Below, one piece after another: positions 1-7,859 of a stretch of DNA of 48,810 bases (the first letter of the stretch is position 1; each line of letters begins with the position of its first letter). This DNA is from Thermoplasmata archaeon (GTDB taxonomy: Archaea > Thermoplasmatota > Thermoplasmata > Lutacidiplasmatales > UBA184). Location of the stretch: contig JASHOP010000075.1 of NCBI GenBank assembly GCA_030041075.1, forward strand, positions 1-48,810, read 5' to 3'. The position numbers were made by a program, and so were the translations under genes. The notes under the pieces are model-generated. The model was not told the origin of the DNA, searched no databases, and was given only the letters and a program-made list of their open reading frames with translations.

Positions 1-72
1 AGACCATAGTTTACCGGCCCCTCTCCGCAAGGTTTCCAAACGCGAGGCCTGGGACGCGGGACCGCTTCCGCC

Positions 73-423
73 CTACAGCACGTGCGTGTAGGCCGTGATC
101 CGCTTCACCTTCTCTCCCTCGAACTCCCACACGTCGCAGTACTGGACGCGGATGACGCCCCCGTCCTTCTTGAACACCTGGGCGGTTCCCTCCGAGACCA
201 CGACGTTGCCCTCCTCGACCATCCGGCTGATGTCGTTGCGGAGCCGGGCCACGTCCGGGCCGGCCGCCATCTCCGCCTCGAACTCCTTCTTGCCCCGCGA
301 CCGCTTCGGCGCGCCGACCTCCCAGCGCTCCACGTCCTCCGTCAGCATCGGGAGCATGCCGGACCAGTCCTGACGGTTGAAGCAGGCGGCGAGGGTCCGG
401 ACGACGTCCTTGCGCGGGCTCAT
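73..423 (-). CDS. SnoaL-like / NTF2-fold polyketide-cyclase-type protein
   Basis: A 116-residue protein that looks like a single SnoaL-like (NTF2 fold) domain: an N-terminal helix with a 'FNRQDW' turn, then a strand-rich C-terminal half ending 'VKRITAYTHVL', typical of small ketosteroid-isomerase-like proteins. Members bind or isomerise small hydrophobic ligands, but this sequence does not show which one, and function is unknown. The ATG at 423 is chosen because an AT-rich TATA-like box (centred near 450) lies about 27 nt upstream, the spacing of a leaderless archaeal transcript. A GGAGGT at 433-438 also precedes it. An in-frame ATG at 441 is less likely. It is divergent from the glucokinase gene. 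Confidence 0.7.
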   Translation of the reverse strand: MSPRKDVVRTLAACFNRQDWSGMLPMLTEDVERWEVGAPKRSRGKKEFEAEMAAGPDVARLRNDISRMVEEGNVVVSEGTAQVFKKDGGVIRVQYCDVWEFEGEKVKRITAYTHVL

Positions 424-445
424 CGCGGCTCTGACCTCCATCCCG

Positions 446-455
446 TACAATATGC
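446..455 (-). promoter_or_regulatory. TATA box for SnoaL-like gene
   Basis: The minus strand reads GGCATATTGTA, an AT-rich island in GC-rich sequence. Its centre lies about 27 nt before the ATG at 423, so transcription is predicted to start at or next to the start codon. Confidence 0.45.
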
Positions 456-650
456 CTCCGCTGGGTCGGGCGGCATCGGCCGCGGACGCCGGATCGCCCG
501 GCGACCCGCCATCGCATCGCCCGAGCCACCGGTCGGCCGGAGGAAGCGACGTCGACGGGAGGGCGCGTGGGCGCGGAGCCGGGGAGCCCGGCGAGGCGGC
601 GCACCTTAAGCGATCCCGGGAATACACCGCCGGGAACCGGTACGGGGCGC

Positions 651-1406
651 ATGACGGGGAAGAGCCGAGTCCTGGTGCTCGACGTCGGCGGCACCCACGT
701 CAAGGTCGGTTTCTCGGATCGGAGGAGCGAGATCCGGATCCCCTCGGGCCCGGCTCTCACTCCCTCGAAGATGCTCAAGAGCGTCGCTCGGCGGCTGCGC
801 GGCGAACGGTACGACGTCGTGTCGATCGGCTACCCGGGGGTCGTGGTGCATGGTCGGATCGTCGGGGAGCCCCCCAACCTCGGCACGGGATGGGTAGGCT
901 TCGACTTCGGACGGGCGTTCCGGCGACCCACGCGGGTGGTCAACGACGCGGCGATGCAGGCGCTGGGGAGCTACCACGGCGGGAGGATGCTGTTCCTCGG
1001 CCTCGGTACCGGGCTCGGCACCGCGATGATCGTCGACGGGAGGCTCGAGCCGATGGAGCTCGCCCACCTGCCGTACAAAAAGGGGAAGACCTACGAGGCG
1101 TACGCGGGCGAGGCCGGGCTGAAGCGCCTGGGTCGGAAGAGGTGGCAGAAGGAGGTCCTGGCCATCGCCCGGATGCTCTCGGACGCGCTGGAGCCCGACT
1201 ACGTGGTGCTCGGGGGCGGCAACGTCCGCAAGCTGAAGCAGCTCCCTCCGCGGGCCGAGCCGGGCGACAACCGCAACGCGATCGTCGGAGGCGTCCGGCT
1301 CTGGCGGCCGGTCCGGGCCGGCGGACCCGACGGGGGAGTCGCCCGTCGGGCCCCCCGACGGTCAGCCGGGGAGGTCCGGGAGCCCCGCCGCCGCCGCGCG
1401 GTCTAG
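651..1406 (+). CDS. ROK-family glucokinase (polyphosphate-glucokinase-like)
   Basis: A sugar kinase of the ROK/hexokinase superfamily, predicted to phosphorylate glucose to glucose 6-phosphate in the cytoplasm. Seen: the N-terminal phosphate loop 'LDVGGTHVKVG' (residues about 8-18), 'VVNDAAMQALG', the second phosphate motif 'LGLGTGLGTAMI' and a C-terminal 'VLGGGN' adenosine loop. The zinc-binding CxCGxxGC cluster of ordinary ROK proteins is missing, as in the polyphosphate-glucokinase branch, so the donor could be ATP or polyphosphate. The ATG at 651 sits about 27 nt behind a weak TATA-like AATACA. The last 45 nt overlap the end of pgl on the other strand. Position beside zwf, pgl and gnd supports a role feeding the pentose phosphate pathway. 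Confidence 0.78.
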   Translation: MTGKSRVLVLDVGGTHVKVGFSDRRSEIRIPSGPALTPSKMLKSVARRLRGERYDVVSIGYPGVVVHGRIVGEPPNLGTGWVGFDFGRAFRRPTRVVNDAAMQALGSYHGGRMLFLGLGTGLGTAMIVDGRLEPMELAHLPYKKGKTYEAYAGEAGLKRLGRKRWQKEVLAIARMLSDALEPDYVVLGGGNVRKLKQLPPRAEPGDNRNAIVGGVRLWRPVRAGGPDGGVARRAPRRSAGEVREPRRRRAV

Positions 1407-2132
1407 GTACCAGACCGAGAGTCCCGGGGGCCTCACGCAGCTCGCGGGGTATCGGGGATCGCCGCGCGTGCCCGCCCGGAAGATCCCCGCCACGGCACCG
1501 ACCTTGTCGGAGCCGGCCACGAGGAAGCAGACCTCCCGCGCCGAGGAGAGGGCCGGCGGGGTCAGCGTCAGCCGGGGGACGAACGGGGGAAGGCCGGGAC
1601 GCGCCACCGCGACGACCGACCGACGCACCTCGCGGACGGCCGGCGACCGCGGGAACACGGACGCCGTGTGCCCGTCCGGCCCGATCCCGAGCAGGACGAG
1701 ATCGAACCGCGGAGCCGACGGACCCCGCCGGGGGCCGAGCGGTCCGATCCGGCGCGCGTAGCGGGTCGCGGCCAGCGACGGAGGGCGGAGCTCCCCCCGG
1801 AGGCGATGGACCTGGTGCCGTGGGACCGGAACGTGCGCGAGGAGCTCCGCCCACGCCGCGCCGAAGTTGCTCTCGGGGCCGTGCGGCGGGACGCATCGCT
1901 CGTCCGCGAAGAACACCTCCGTCGCGCGCCACGGCCAGCCGCCGCCCCGGTGCCGGGCGAGCCGCCGGAAGAGGCCGAGCGGCGTCCGCCCTCCTGAGAG
2001 GACGATCGAGAACCGGCCCCGCTCGCGGACCGACGCCCTCGCCCGGGCCGCGAGGTGGGCCGCGAGCGCGGCGGTCGCCCCCTCGAGATCGGGATGGACC
2101 TCGACGCGGCGGGGGCCTACTCGAGGAACCAC
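1362..2132 (-). CDS. pgl: 6-phosphogluconolactonase
   Basis: Hydrolyses 6-phosphogluconolactone to 6-phosphogluconate, the second step of the oxidative pentose phosphate pathway. About 256 residues, normal for the SugarP_isomerase-like/Pgl (DevB) family. Diagnostic blocks: 'IVLSGGRTPLGLF' near the N terminus, 'FFADERCVPP', 'SNFGAAW' and the catalytic-region 'LLGIGPDGHTASVFP'. No ATG is available. The GTG at 2132, inside the end of zwf (16-nt overlap), gives a full-length product and is preceded by a G-rich stretch, but the start is uncertain by a few codons. It is the last gene of the tkt-to-pgl operon, and its end overlaps the convergent glucokinase gene by 45 nt. Confidence 0.88.
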   Translation of the reverse strand: MVPRVGPRRVEVHPDLEGATAALAAHLAARARASVRERGRFSIVLSGGRTPLGLFRRLARHRGGGWPWRATEVFFADERCVPPHGPESNFGAAWAELLAHVPVPRHQVHRLRGELRPPSLAATRYARRIGPLGPRRGPSAPRFDLVLLGIGPDGHTASVFPRSPAVREVRRSVVAVARPGLPPFVPRLTLTPPALSSAREVCFLVAGSDKVGAVAGIFRAGTRGDPRYPASCVRPPGLSVWYLDRAAAAGLPDLPG

Positions 2133-3574
2133 CGGTGCCCCCACGCGGCGATCAGCGCCTGGGCCGCGTCGGGTCCCCACGAGCCCGCCGGGTACGGGAG
2201 GAGCGGCGGCGGGTTTCTCAGGATCGGGTCGTAGAGGCGCCACGACGCCTCGACCTCGTCGGCGCGGACGAAGAGGGTGGAGTCGCCGAGCATCACGTCG
2301 ATGAGGAGCGTCTCGTAGCCGTCCGGGAGCTCGCCGAAGACGTCCGCGTAGTGGAACTTCATCCGGTGGGTCTGGACGCGGAGCTCGCGGCCGGGGACCT
2401 TGACCTCGAAGGCGAGCTCGAACCCCTCGTCCGGCTGGATCAGGATCGAGATCCGGTCCGGGTTCGCGCGGTACTCCTGCGCCGTCTGGAAGAACGTGAC
2501 CGGCGGCGCCTTGAACGTGAGGACGACCCGCGTCGACTTCGCCGGCATGCGCTTGCCGGTCCGCACGTAGAACGGAACGCCCTGCCAGCGCCAGTTGGCG
2601 ATCCGGAGCCTCAGCGCGACGAACGTCTCCGTGGAGGAGCCCGGCGCGACGCCCGGCTCCTCGCGGTAGCCCCGGACCGGCGATCCCGCGATCGCCCCGG
2701 CGGCGTACTGCCCCCGGACGACGTCGTCCCCCGCGAGCGGGACGACGCTTTGGAGCACCTTCACCTTCTCGTTGCGGATCGAGTCCTCGTCCCGCGTCGC
2801 GGGGGGCTCCATCGCGACCAGCGTCAGGATCTGGGTCACGTGGTTCTGGACCATGTCGCGCAGCGCCCCGGACGCCTCGTAGTACGGGGCGCGGCCCTCG
2901 ACGCCGAGCGACTCGGCCACCGTGATCTCCACGGCATCGATCCGCTCCCGGTTCCAGAGCGACTCGATGAACATGTTCGCGAACCGGAACACCATCAGGT
3001 TCTGGACGGTCTCCTTGCCGAGGTAGTGGTCGATCCGGAAGATCTGCTTCTCGTCGAAGTAGCGGAGCGCGATCCGGTTGAGCGCCTCCGCGGACGCGAG
3101 GTCCCGGCCGAACGGCTTCTCGACCACGACCCGGGTCCATCCCGGACCGGCGTGGAGCCCGGCGTCCCCGAGGCCGGTGAGCGTCGGGCCGAACGCCTCG
3201 AGCGGCAGCGCCAGGTAGAAGATCCGGTTGCCGCGGAGCCCGTGCTCCCGCTCGAGCCGCTCGATCCGCGCCCGGAGCTGCGCGAAGCTGGCGGCGGTCT
3301 CGTCGGGGACGGACTGGTAGTAGAGGGTCGCGTCGCAGAACGCCCGGGCCGACGCCGGGGGATGGGACGGGTCGGAGCCGAGGGAACCGACGGCCATCGC
3401 CCGGAACGCGGCGTCGTCCATCGGCCGGCGCGCGACGCCGAGCACGAGGCTCCCCGCGGGCCATCGGCCCCCCGTGCCGAGCCGGTGGAGGACGGGGAGG
3501 AGCTTCCGTTGCATCAGGTCCCCGGTCGCGCCGAACACGACGAACAGGTGGGGCTCCGGCCCCGCGCCGTCCAT
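2117..3574 (-). CDS. zwf: Glucose-6-phosphate 1-dehydrogenase
   Basis: Oxidises glucose 6-phosphate to 6-phosphogluconolactone, the entry step of the oxidative pentose phosphate pathway. 485 residues, the full length of bacterial Zwf. The N-terminal Rossmann motif 'FGATGDLMQRKLLP' is at residues about 14-27, 'EKPFGRDL' near 152, and the substrate-binding and catalytic signature 'RIDHYLGKE' at 180-188. The C-terminal G6PD domain is complete ('PFYVRTGKRM'). The ATG at 3574 lies 2 nt after the gnd stop with GGGAG just upstream, indicating translational coupling. This is the classical bacterial enzyme family, not the unrelated haloarchaeal G6PDH. It is scarcely known in archaea, which suggests acquisition from bacteria. 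Confidence 0.95.
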   Translation of the reverse strand: MDGAGPEPHLFVVFGATGDLMQRKLLPVLHRLGTGGRWPAGSLVLGVARRPMDDAAFRAMAVGSLGSDPSHPPASARAFCDATLYYQSVPDETAASFAQLRARIERLEREHGLRGNRIFYLALPLEAFGPTLTGLGDAGLHAGPGWTRVVVEKPFGRDLASAEALNRIALRYFDEKQIFRIDHYLGKETVQNLMVFRFANMFIESLWNRERIDAVEITVAESLGVEGRAPYYEASGALRDMVQNHVTQILTLVAMEPPATRDEDSIRNEKVKVLQSVVPLAGDDVVRGQYAAGAIAGSPVRGYREEPGVAPGSSTETFVALRLRIANWRWQGVPFYVRTGKRMPAKSTRVVLTFKAPPVTFFQTAQEYRANPDRISILIQPDEGFELAFEVKVPGRELRVQTHRMKFHYADVFGELPDGYETLLIDVMLGDSTLFVRADEVEASWRLYDPILRNPPPLLPYPAGSWGPDAAQALIAAWGHRWFLE

Positions 3575-3576
3575 GC

Positions 3577-4485
3577 CTAGCTCTCCCGCTTCACTTCGTG
3601 CCCGCCGAACTTGTTGCGCATCATCGCGAGGAGGCGCTCGGCGAACGGGTCGGTCTCGCGCGAGCGGATCCGGGCCTGGAGGGCGAGCGTGATCACGGGC
3701 GCGGGGATGTTGAGCTCCAGCGCCTCGGCGACGGTCCAGCGCCCCTCGCCCGAGTCCGCCACCCACGGCTCGATCCCGGCAAGGGTCGGGTTCTCGCCGA
3801 GGGCCGCCTCGGTCAGTTCGAGCAGCCACGAGCGGATCACGCTGCCGTAACGCCACACCTCGGCGACCTGGTGAAGGTCGAGGGCGAAGTCGGTCTTCCC
3901 CTGGAGGACGGAGAACCCTTCGGCGTACGCCTGCATGAGCCCGTACTCGATGCCGTTGTGGACCATCTTGACGAAGTGGCCCGAGCCGACCGGGCCCATC
4001 CGACCCCATCCGAGCTTCGGTCCCGGGGCGAGCGTCTCGAGGATCGGGCGGAGGCGCTCGACGTCCGCCTCGTCACCGCCGACCATCATCGAGTACCCTT
4101 CGGTGAGCCCCCAGATCCCGCCGCTCGTGCCGACGTCCACGTACCGGAACCCCCACCCCGTGACGAGGGCGGACCGGCGGAGGGTGTCGCGGTAGTACGA
4201 GTTGCCCCCGTCGACGATCGTGTCGCCCGGGGCGAGCAGCGGCCGCAGCTGATCGAGCGTCTGGTCGACCGGGGCCCCGGACGGGATCATCAACCAGACC
4301 GCGCGCGGCGGCGCGAGCTGCCGGACGAGATCCGCGAGCGAGCTCGCTCCGACGGCGCCCTGGGCCACGACCGCGTCGACGACCGACTTCGTCCGAGCGA
4401 ACCCGACCACCCGGTGTCCTCCCCGGACGAGCCGTACCGTCATGTTCGCCCCCATCTTGCCGAGTCCCACCATCCCGAGCTCCAT
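3577..4485 (-). CDS. gnd: 6-phosphogluconate dehydrogenase (decarboxylating), short form
   Basis: Oxidatively decarboxylates 6-phosphogluconate to ribulose 5-phosphate. 302 residues: the short GndA/YqeC-like class rather than the roughly 470-residue enzyme. Seen: the dinucleotide loop 'GLGKMG' (residues 7-12), 'VDGGNSYYRDT', the substrate signature 'GTSGGIWGLTEGYSMMVGG' and the catalytic 'KMVHNGIEYG'. The residues after strand beta-2 ('FARTK') are basic rather than acidic, which might favour NADP, but this is only inference. The ATG at 4485 is chosen because GGAGG sits 6 nt upstream, between the HAD stop and the start. It is the fourth gene of the pentose phosphate operon. Confidence 0.93.
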   Translation of the reverse strand: MELGMVGLGKMGANMTVRLVRGGHRVVGFARTKSVVDAVVAQGAVGASSLADLVRQLAPPRAVWLMIPSGAPVDQTLDQLRPLLAPGDTIVDGGNSYYRDTLRRSALVTGWGFRYVDVGTSGGIWGLTEGYSMMVGGDEADVERLRPILETLAPGPKLGWGRMGPVGSGHFVKMVHNGIEYGLMQAYAEGFSVLQGKTDFALDLHQVAEVWRYGSVIRSWLLELTEAALGENPTLAGIEPWVADSGEGRWTVAEALELNIPAPVITLALQARIRSRETDPFAERLLAMMRNKFGGHEVKRES

Positions 4486-4495
4486 CGTCGTCCTC

Positions 4496-5110
4496 CTACC
4501 CCGACGCGATCCCGACGCGCGCAAGCTCGTCCCGGAGCCGGGCGGGATCGGTCACCCGGAGGGTCCGGATGCCGAGGCGCTCGGCCGCCTCGAGGTTCTC
4601 GGGGCGGTCGTCCAGGAAGAGTGCCTCCTCGGGCACGCGTTGCGTGAGGGTGAGCGCGTTCTCGAACGCGGCGGGGTCCGGCTTGCGGTAGCCGGTATAG
4701 CAGGAGCTTAGGAAGACGTGAAAGACCGTGCGGAGGTCGAACGTGCGGATCCGGTACTCGTTCAGGTCGCGCGACTCGTTGTTGAGGGCGGCCATCACCC
4801 ATCGACCCTCCGCCCTCAGCGCGCGCGCGGTGGCGAACGCCGACGCCTGGAGGCGGGACTGGTCGCGCATGCAGCGGACGAACGCCTCCTCGGAGAACGT
4901 CCGGGGCTCGTAGAAGACGGTCGCGGCGAGATAGCCCGCCGTGTCGAGCCGCCCCGTCTCGAACGCGGCGTCCACGTCGTGGTGCCGCCGCTCGAACTCC
5001 ACCGGGTCGAGACCGAACCGGGAGGCCGCGGCGGCCCGGGCTTCGCGATCCCAGCCGTTCGAGAGCACGACGCCGCCGAGGTCCCAGAGGAGGAGGGAGA
5101 CGCTAGCCAC
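4496..5110 (-). CDS. HAD-superfamily sugar-phosphatase-like hydrolase (YihX-like)
   Basis: A 204-residue HAD hydrolase, subclass IA. Motif I is 'LLWDLGGVVLS' at the N terminus, the motif III lysine is in 'GYRKPDP', and motif IV is 'ALFLDDRPENLEAAERLG', closely resembling E. coli YihX, a glucose-1-phosphate phosphatase. The second motif I aspartate is replaced by glycine, as in the GGV/GGxL group. The GTG start at 5110 overlaps the end of tal-pgi by 8 nt and has GGAGG six nt upstream. Its place between tal-pgi and gnd suggests it acts on a sugar phosphate of this pathway, perhaps as overflow or damage control. The exact substrate cannot be told. Confidence 0.82.
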   Translation of the reverse strand: MASVSLLLWDLGGVVLSNGWDREARAAAASRFGLDPVEFERRHHDVDAAFETGRLDTAGYLAATVFYEPRTFSEEAFVRCMRDQSRLQASAFATARALRAEGRWVMAALNNESRDLNEYRIRTFDLRTVFHVFLSSCYTGYRKPDPAAFENALTLTQRVPEEALFLDDRPENLEAAERLGIRTLRVTDPARLRDELARVGIASG

Positions 5111-7859
5111 GGAGCGCCTCCGCCAGCCGGGCGAGCCCGCCGTCCGGGTCGGACCCGAGGTCGATCCGCAGGACGCGACGACCTTTCTGCCGGAGCGCCC
5201 GGTAGTCGCCGAGCGCCTGGGCGCGGATGAGCTGGCCGAACGAGAACTCCGCGCCCGGCACCGCGAGGTCCTGGCGGGGCGAGTCGACCAGTTGAAGGAA
5301 CAGGCCCGAGTTGGGCCCGCCTTTGTGCAGCTGCCCGGTGGAGTGCAGGAATCGGGGCCCGTAGCCGAAGGTGGTCGCGACGCGCAGCCGCTCGAGGAGC
5401 TGACGGCGCAGCGCTTCGAGCGCGGCGGAGGCCCCGGGGGTCGGCTCAAGGTACGCCTGGATCGCGACGTAGTCTCCGGGCCGGCACGAGGCGATCCAGC
5501 TGCGGGCGGCCGTGGCGAGGTCCCCCGAGCCGTCGGCGGGGACGGTGTCGACGGTCGGGTCCCCCGGTCCCGGTCCGGGCCGCGCCATCGCCTGCCGGGC
5601 GAGCTCCTTCGCGAGCTCGACATCGGGCTGGTCGTACGGGTTGATGCCGAGGATCATCCCGGCGCTTGCCACCGCCATCTCCCACCGGAAGAACTCCTCG
5701 CCGACCGCCAGGCGATCCGGGACCCGGATCCGCACGATCGGGAAGCCGGCTCGCTCGAGTCGCGCCGTGTGCTCGGCGAGCGCCCCGTCCGCGGTCCCAC
5801 CGCCCTGGAACTCCACGAACACCCGGTCCGGTCCGTACCGGTCCGGGGAGGCGCGCGGCTCGTCCACGACGGGGACGATCCCCTTGCCGATCTTCCCCGT
5901 GCTCTCCGCGACGAGCTGCTCGGCCCAGGCGGGGAACGCCGAGAAGTCGCCGGAGGCGTAGAACGTGAGCTTGTCCCGGCCCCGGGCTCCGAGCTCGCCC
6001 AGCACCGCCCCGAGCGAAAGGCCCGGGTTCTCCCGGACCGGGACCGGACCCGCGCACGCCTCGGCCATCGTCCAGGCCCGGTCGAGGAGGGCGCGCACGT
6101 CGATGCCGGCCAGCGACGCCGGGACCAGCCCGAACATGGTGAGCGCCGAGTAGCGCCCCCCCACGGTCGGAACGGCCAGGAACACGTCCCGGAACTGCTC
6201 GTCCCGGGCGAGCCGTTCGAGCGGGGTCCCGGGGTCCGTCACGGCGACAAAGCAACGTCCGGCGGCCACCCCCGCGGAACGCGCTTCTTGCGCGAAGTAA
6301 CGGTGGAACGCGAGCGGCTCGGCCGTGGTCCCCGACTTGCTCGACACCACGAACAGCGTGCGCCGGGGGTCGATGCGCCGGCGCACGGCGCCCACCGCGT
6401 CGGGGTGGGTGCTGTCGAGGACGACCAGCTCCGGGTAGCCGGCACGGCTCCCGAAGATGCTTCGGAGGACGTCGGGCGCGAGGCTCGAACCTCCCATCCC
6501 CAACACGACGACGTGCCGGACGCCCTCGGCGCGGATCGAGTCCGCGAGGGTCGTCAGCCGGGCCACCGTGTCGTGCATCGTCGCGGGAAGGTCGAGCCAG
6601 CCCATGCGGTCGGCGACGTCCTGCGGCGGCGCCGCCGGCCAGAGCGTCGAGTCCCGTCTCCAGACGCGCGGCCCCACGCCCGCGGCCTGCCAGCTCTCCC
6701 AGCGCGCGGCGGCCCGGTCCCGGTCGGCGCCGAGCGCGTACGACTCCGGGTCGATCGTCGCGGCGAGCACGGTCTCCTTCTTCGCCGCGAGCGACCGGAT
6801 CAGGCTGGCATACGAATCCGCGAACAGTCCGACCCCTTCGATCTGCAGCCCGTCGGCGACCTTCCCGAGGTCGACCCCGAGCGAGGCGGCCGAGTCGAGC
6901 CGGCGACGGGCCCCCGCGAGGTCCTCCGCGAGCGTGTCGCCCCGGACCACGCCGTGGTTCTCGAAGGCGGTCAGGGTGGCGGGAGGGATCGTGTCGACCG
7001 TCTCCGGACCGACCAGCTCCTCCACGTAGAGGGTGTCGCGCAGGCGGGGATCCTTGGTGCTGGTGCTCGCCCAGAGGACGCGCTGGGGCCGGGCGCCCCG
7101 GCGCGCGAGGGGGTCGAACGCAGGTCCGTGGAAGATCGCCCGGAACCGGGCGTAGATCACACGGGCGTTGGCGATCGCGATCGTGCCCCGGAGCTCCGGA
7201 CCACCGGGACCGGGGGATGCGTCGAGCGCGCGGTCGACCGCGGTGTCGATCCGGCTCACGAAGACCGAGGCGACCGACGCGACCTTCGACGGGTCCCGCG
7301 CCGCCGAGAGACCGCGCACGTACGCCTGGGCGACCGCCTCGTACTGGGCGAGGGAGAACAGGAGCGTGACGTTGACGTTGATCCCCTCGGAGAGGAGCTT
7401 CTCGATCGCCGGGACCCCCTCGACGGTGCCGGGGACCTTGATCAGGAGGTTCGGACGACCGACCTCGCCCCACAGCCGTCGCGCCTCGGCGATCGTGCCC
7501 GCGGTGTCGTGCGCGAGCGCCGGAGCGACCTCGAGGCTCACGTAGCCGTCCGTTCCCGCCGTTCGGTCGTAGACGGGCCGGAGCACGTCGGCCGCGAGGC
7601 GCACGTCCTCCACCGCCAGCCGTTCGTAGAGCTCGGCGGGTCCGAGCCCCGGCTCGCGGGCCAGAAGCTTCGCGAGCGCTTCGTCGTAGTCGTGGCTGCC
7701 GGCGATCGCCTTTTCGAAGATCGTCGGATTGATCGTCACCCCGGTGATCCCGTCGCGGTCGACCATGCGGCCGAGCTCGCCGCTCGTGATCAGGCTGCGC
7801 CGGATGTAGTCGAGCCACGGCGACTGGCCCCGGTCGAGCAGCGCGCGGAGGGCGGTCAC
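5103..7859 (-). CDS. tal-pgi: Bifunctional transaldolase / glucose-6-phosphate isomerase fusion
   Basis: A 918-residue fusion. Residues about 1-365 are a TalB-like transaldolase ('GVTINPTIF' near 40-48, Schiff-base lysine K141 in 'LLIKVPGT'). Residues about 380-918 are a phosphoglucose isomerase ('[11 protein letters not shown]' near 452-462, the sugar-phosphate loop '[12 protein letters not shown]' near 504-515, and a C-terminal 'STGQLHKGG' with the active-site His/Lys region). It interconverts C3-C7 sugar phosphates and fructose 6-phosphate/glucose 6-phosphate, closing the oxidative pentose cycle. Such TAL-PGI fusions are known from some bacteria. I know of none that is typical for archaea. 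The GTG start overlaps the tkt stop as GTGA, with GGAAGG upstream. Confidence 0.94.
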   Translation of the reverse strand: MTALRALLDRGQSPWLDYIRRSLITSGELGRMVDRDGITGVTINPTIFEKAIAGSHDYDEALAKLLAREPGLGPAELYERLAVEDVRLAADVLRPVYDRTAGTDGYVSLEVAPALAHDTAGTIAEARRLWGEVGRPNLLIKVPGTVEGVPAIEKLLSEGINVNVTLLFSLAQYEAVAQAYVRGLSAARDPSKVASVASVFVSRIDTAVDRALDASPGPGGPELRGTIAIANARVIYARFRAIFHGPAFDPLARRGARPQRVLWASTSTKDPRLRDTLYVEELVGPETVDTIPPATLTAFENHGVVRGDTLAEDLAGARRRLDSAASLGVDLGKVADGLQIEGVGLFADSYASLIRSLAAKKETVLAATIDPESYALGADRDRAAARWESWQAAGVGPRVWRRDSTLWPAAPPQDVADRMGWLDLPATMHDTVARLTTLADSIRAEGVRHVVVLGMGGSSLAPDVLRSIFGSRAGYPELVVLDSTHPDAVGAVRRRIDPRRTLFVVSSKSGTTAEPLAFHRYFAQEARSAGVAAGRCFVAVTDPGTPLERLARDEQFRDVFLAVPTVGGRYSALTMFGLVPASLAGIDVRALLDRAWTMAEACAGPVPVRENPGLSLGAVLGELGARGRDKLTFYASGDFSAFPAWAEQLVAESTGKIGKGIVPVVDEPRASPDRYGPDRVFVEFQGGGTADGALAEHTARLERAGFPIVRIRVPDRLAVGEEFFRWEMAVASAGMILGINPYDQPDVELAKELARQAMARPGPGPGDPTVDTVPADGSGDLATAARSWIASCRPGDYVAIQAYLEPTPGASAALEALRRQLLERLRVATTFGYGPRFLHSTGQLHKGGPNSGLFLQLVDSPRQDLAVPGAEFSFGQLIRAQALGDYRALRQKGRRVLRIDLGSDPDGGLARLAEALRG

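Noticed and set aside
1..72. Short stretch before the first gene
   Set aside because: Only 72 nt with no recognisable element; its context lies outside the window.
377..3580. Very long plus-strand open frame opposite zwf and pgl
   Set aside because: Arg/Pro/Gly-rich translation without any family motif, fully antisense to well-recognised enzymes; typical of high-GC DNA.
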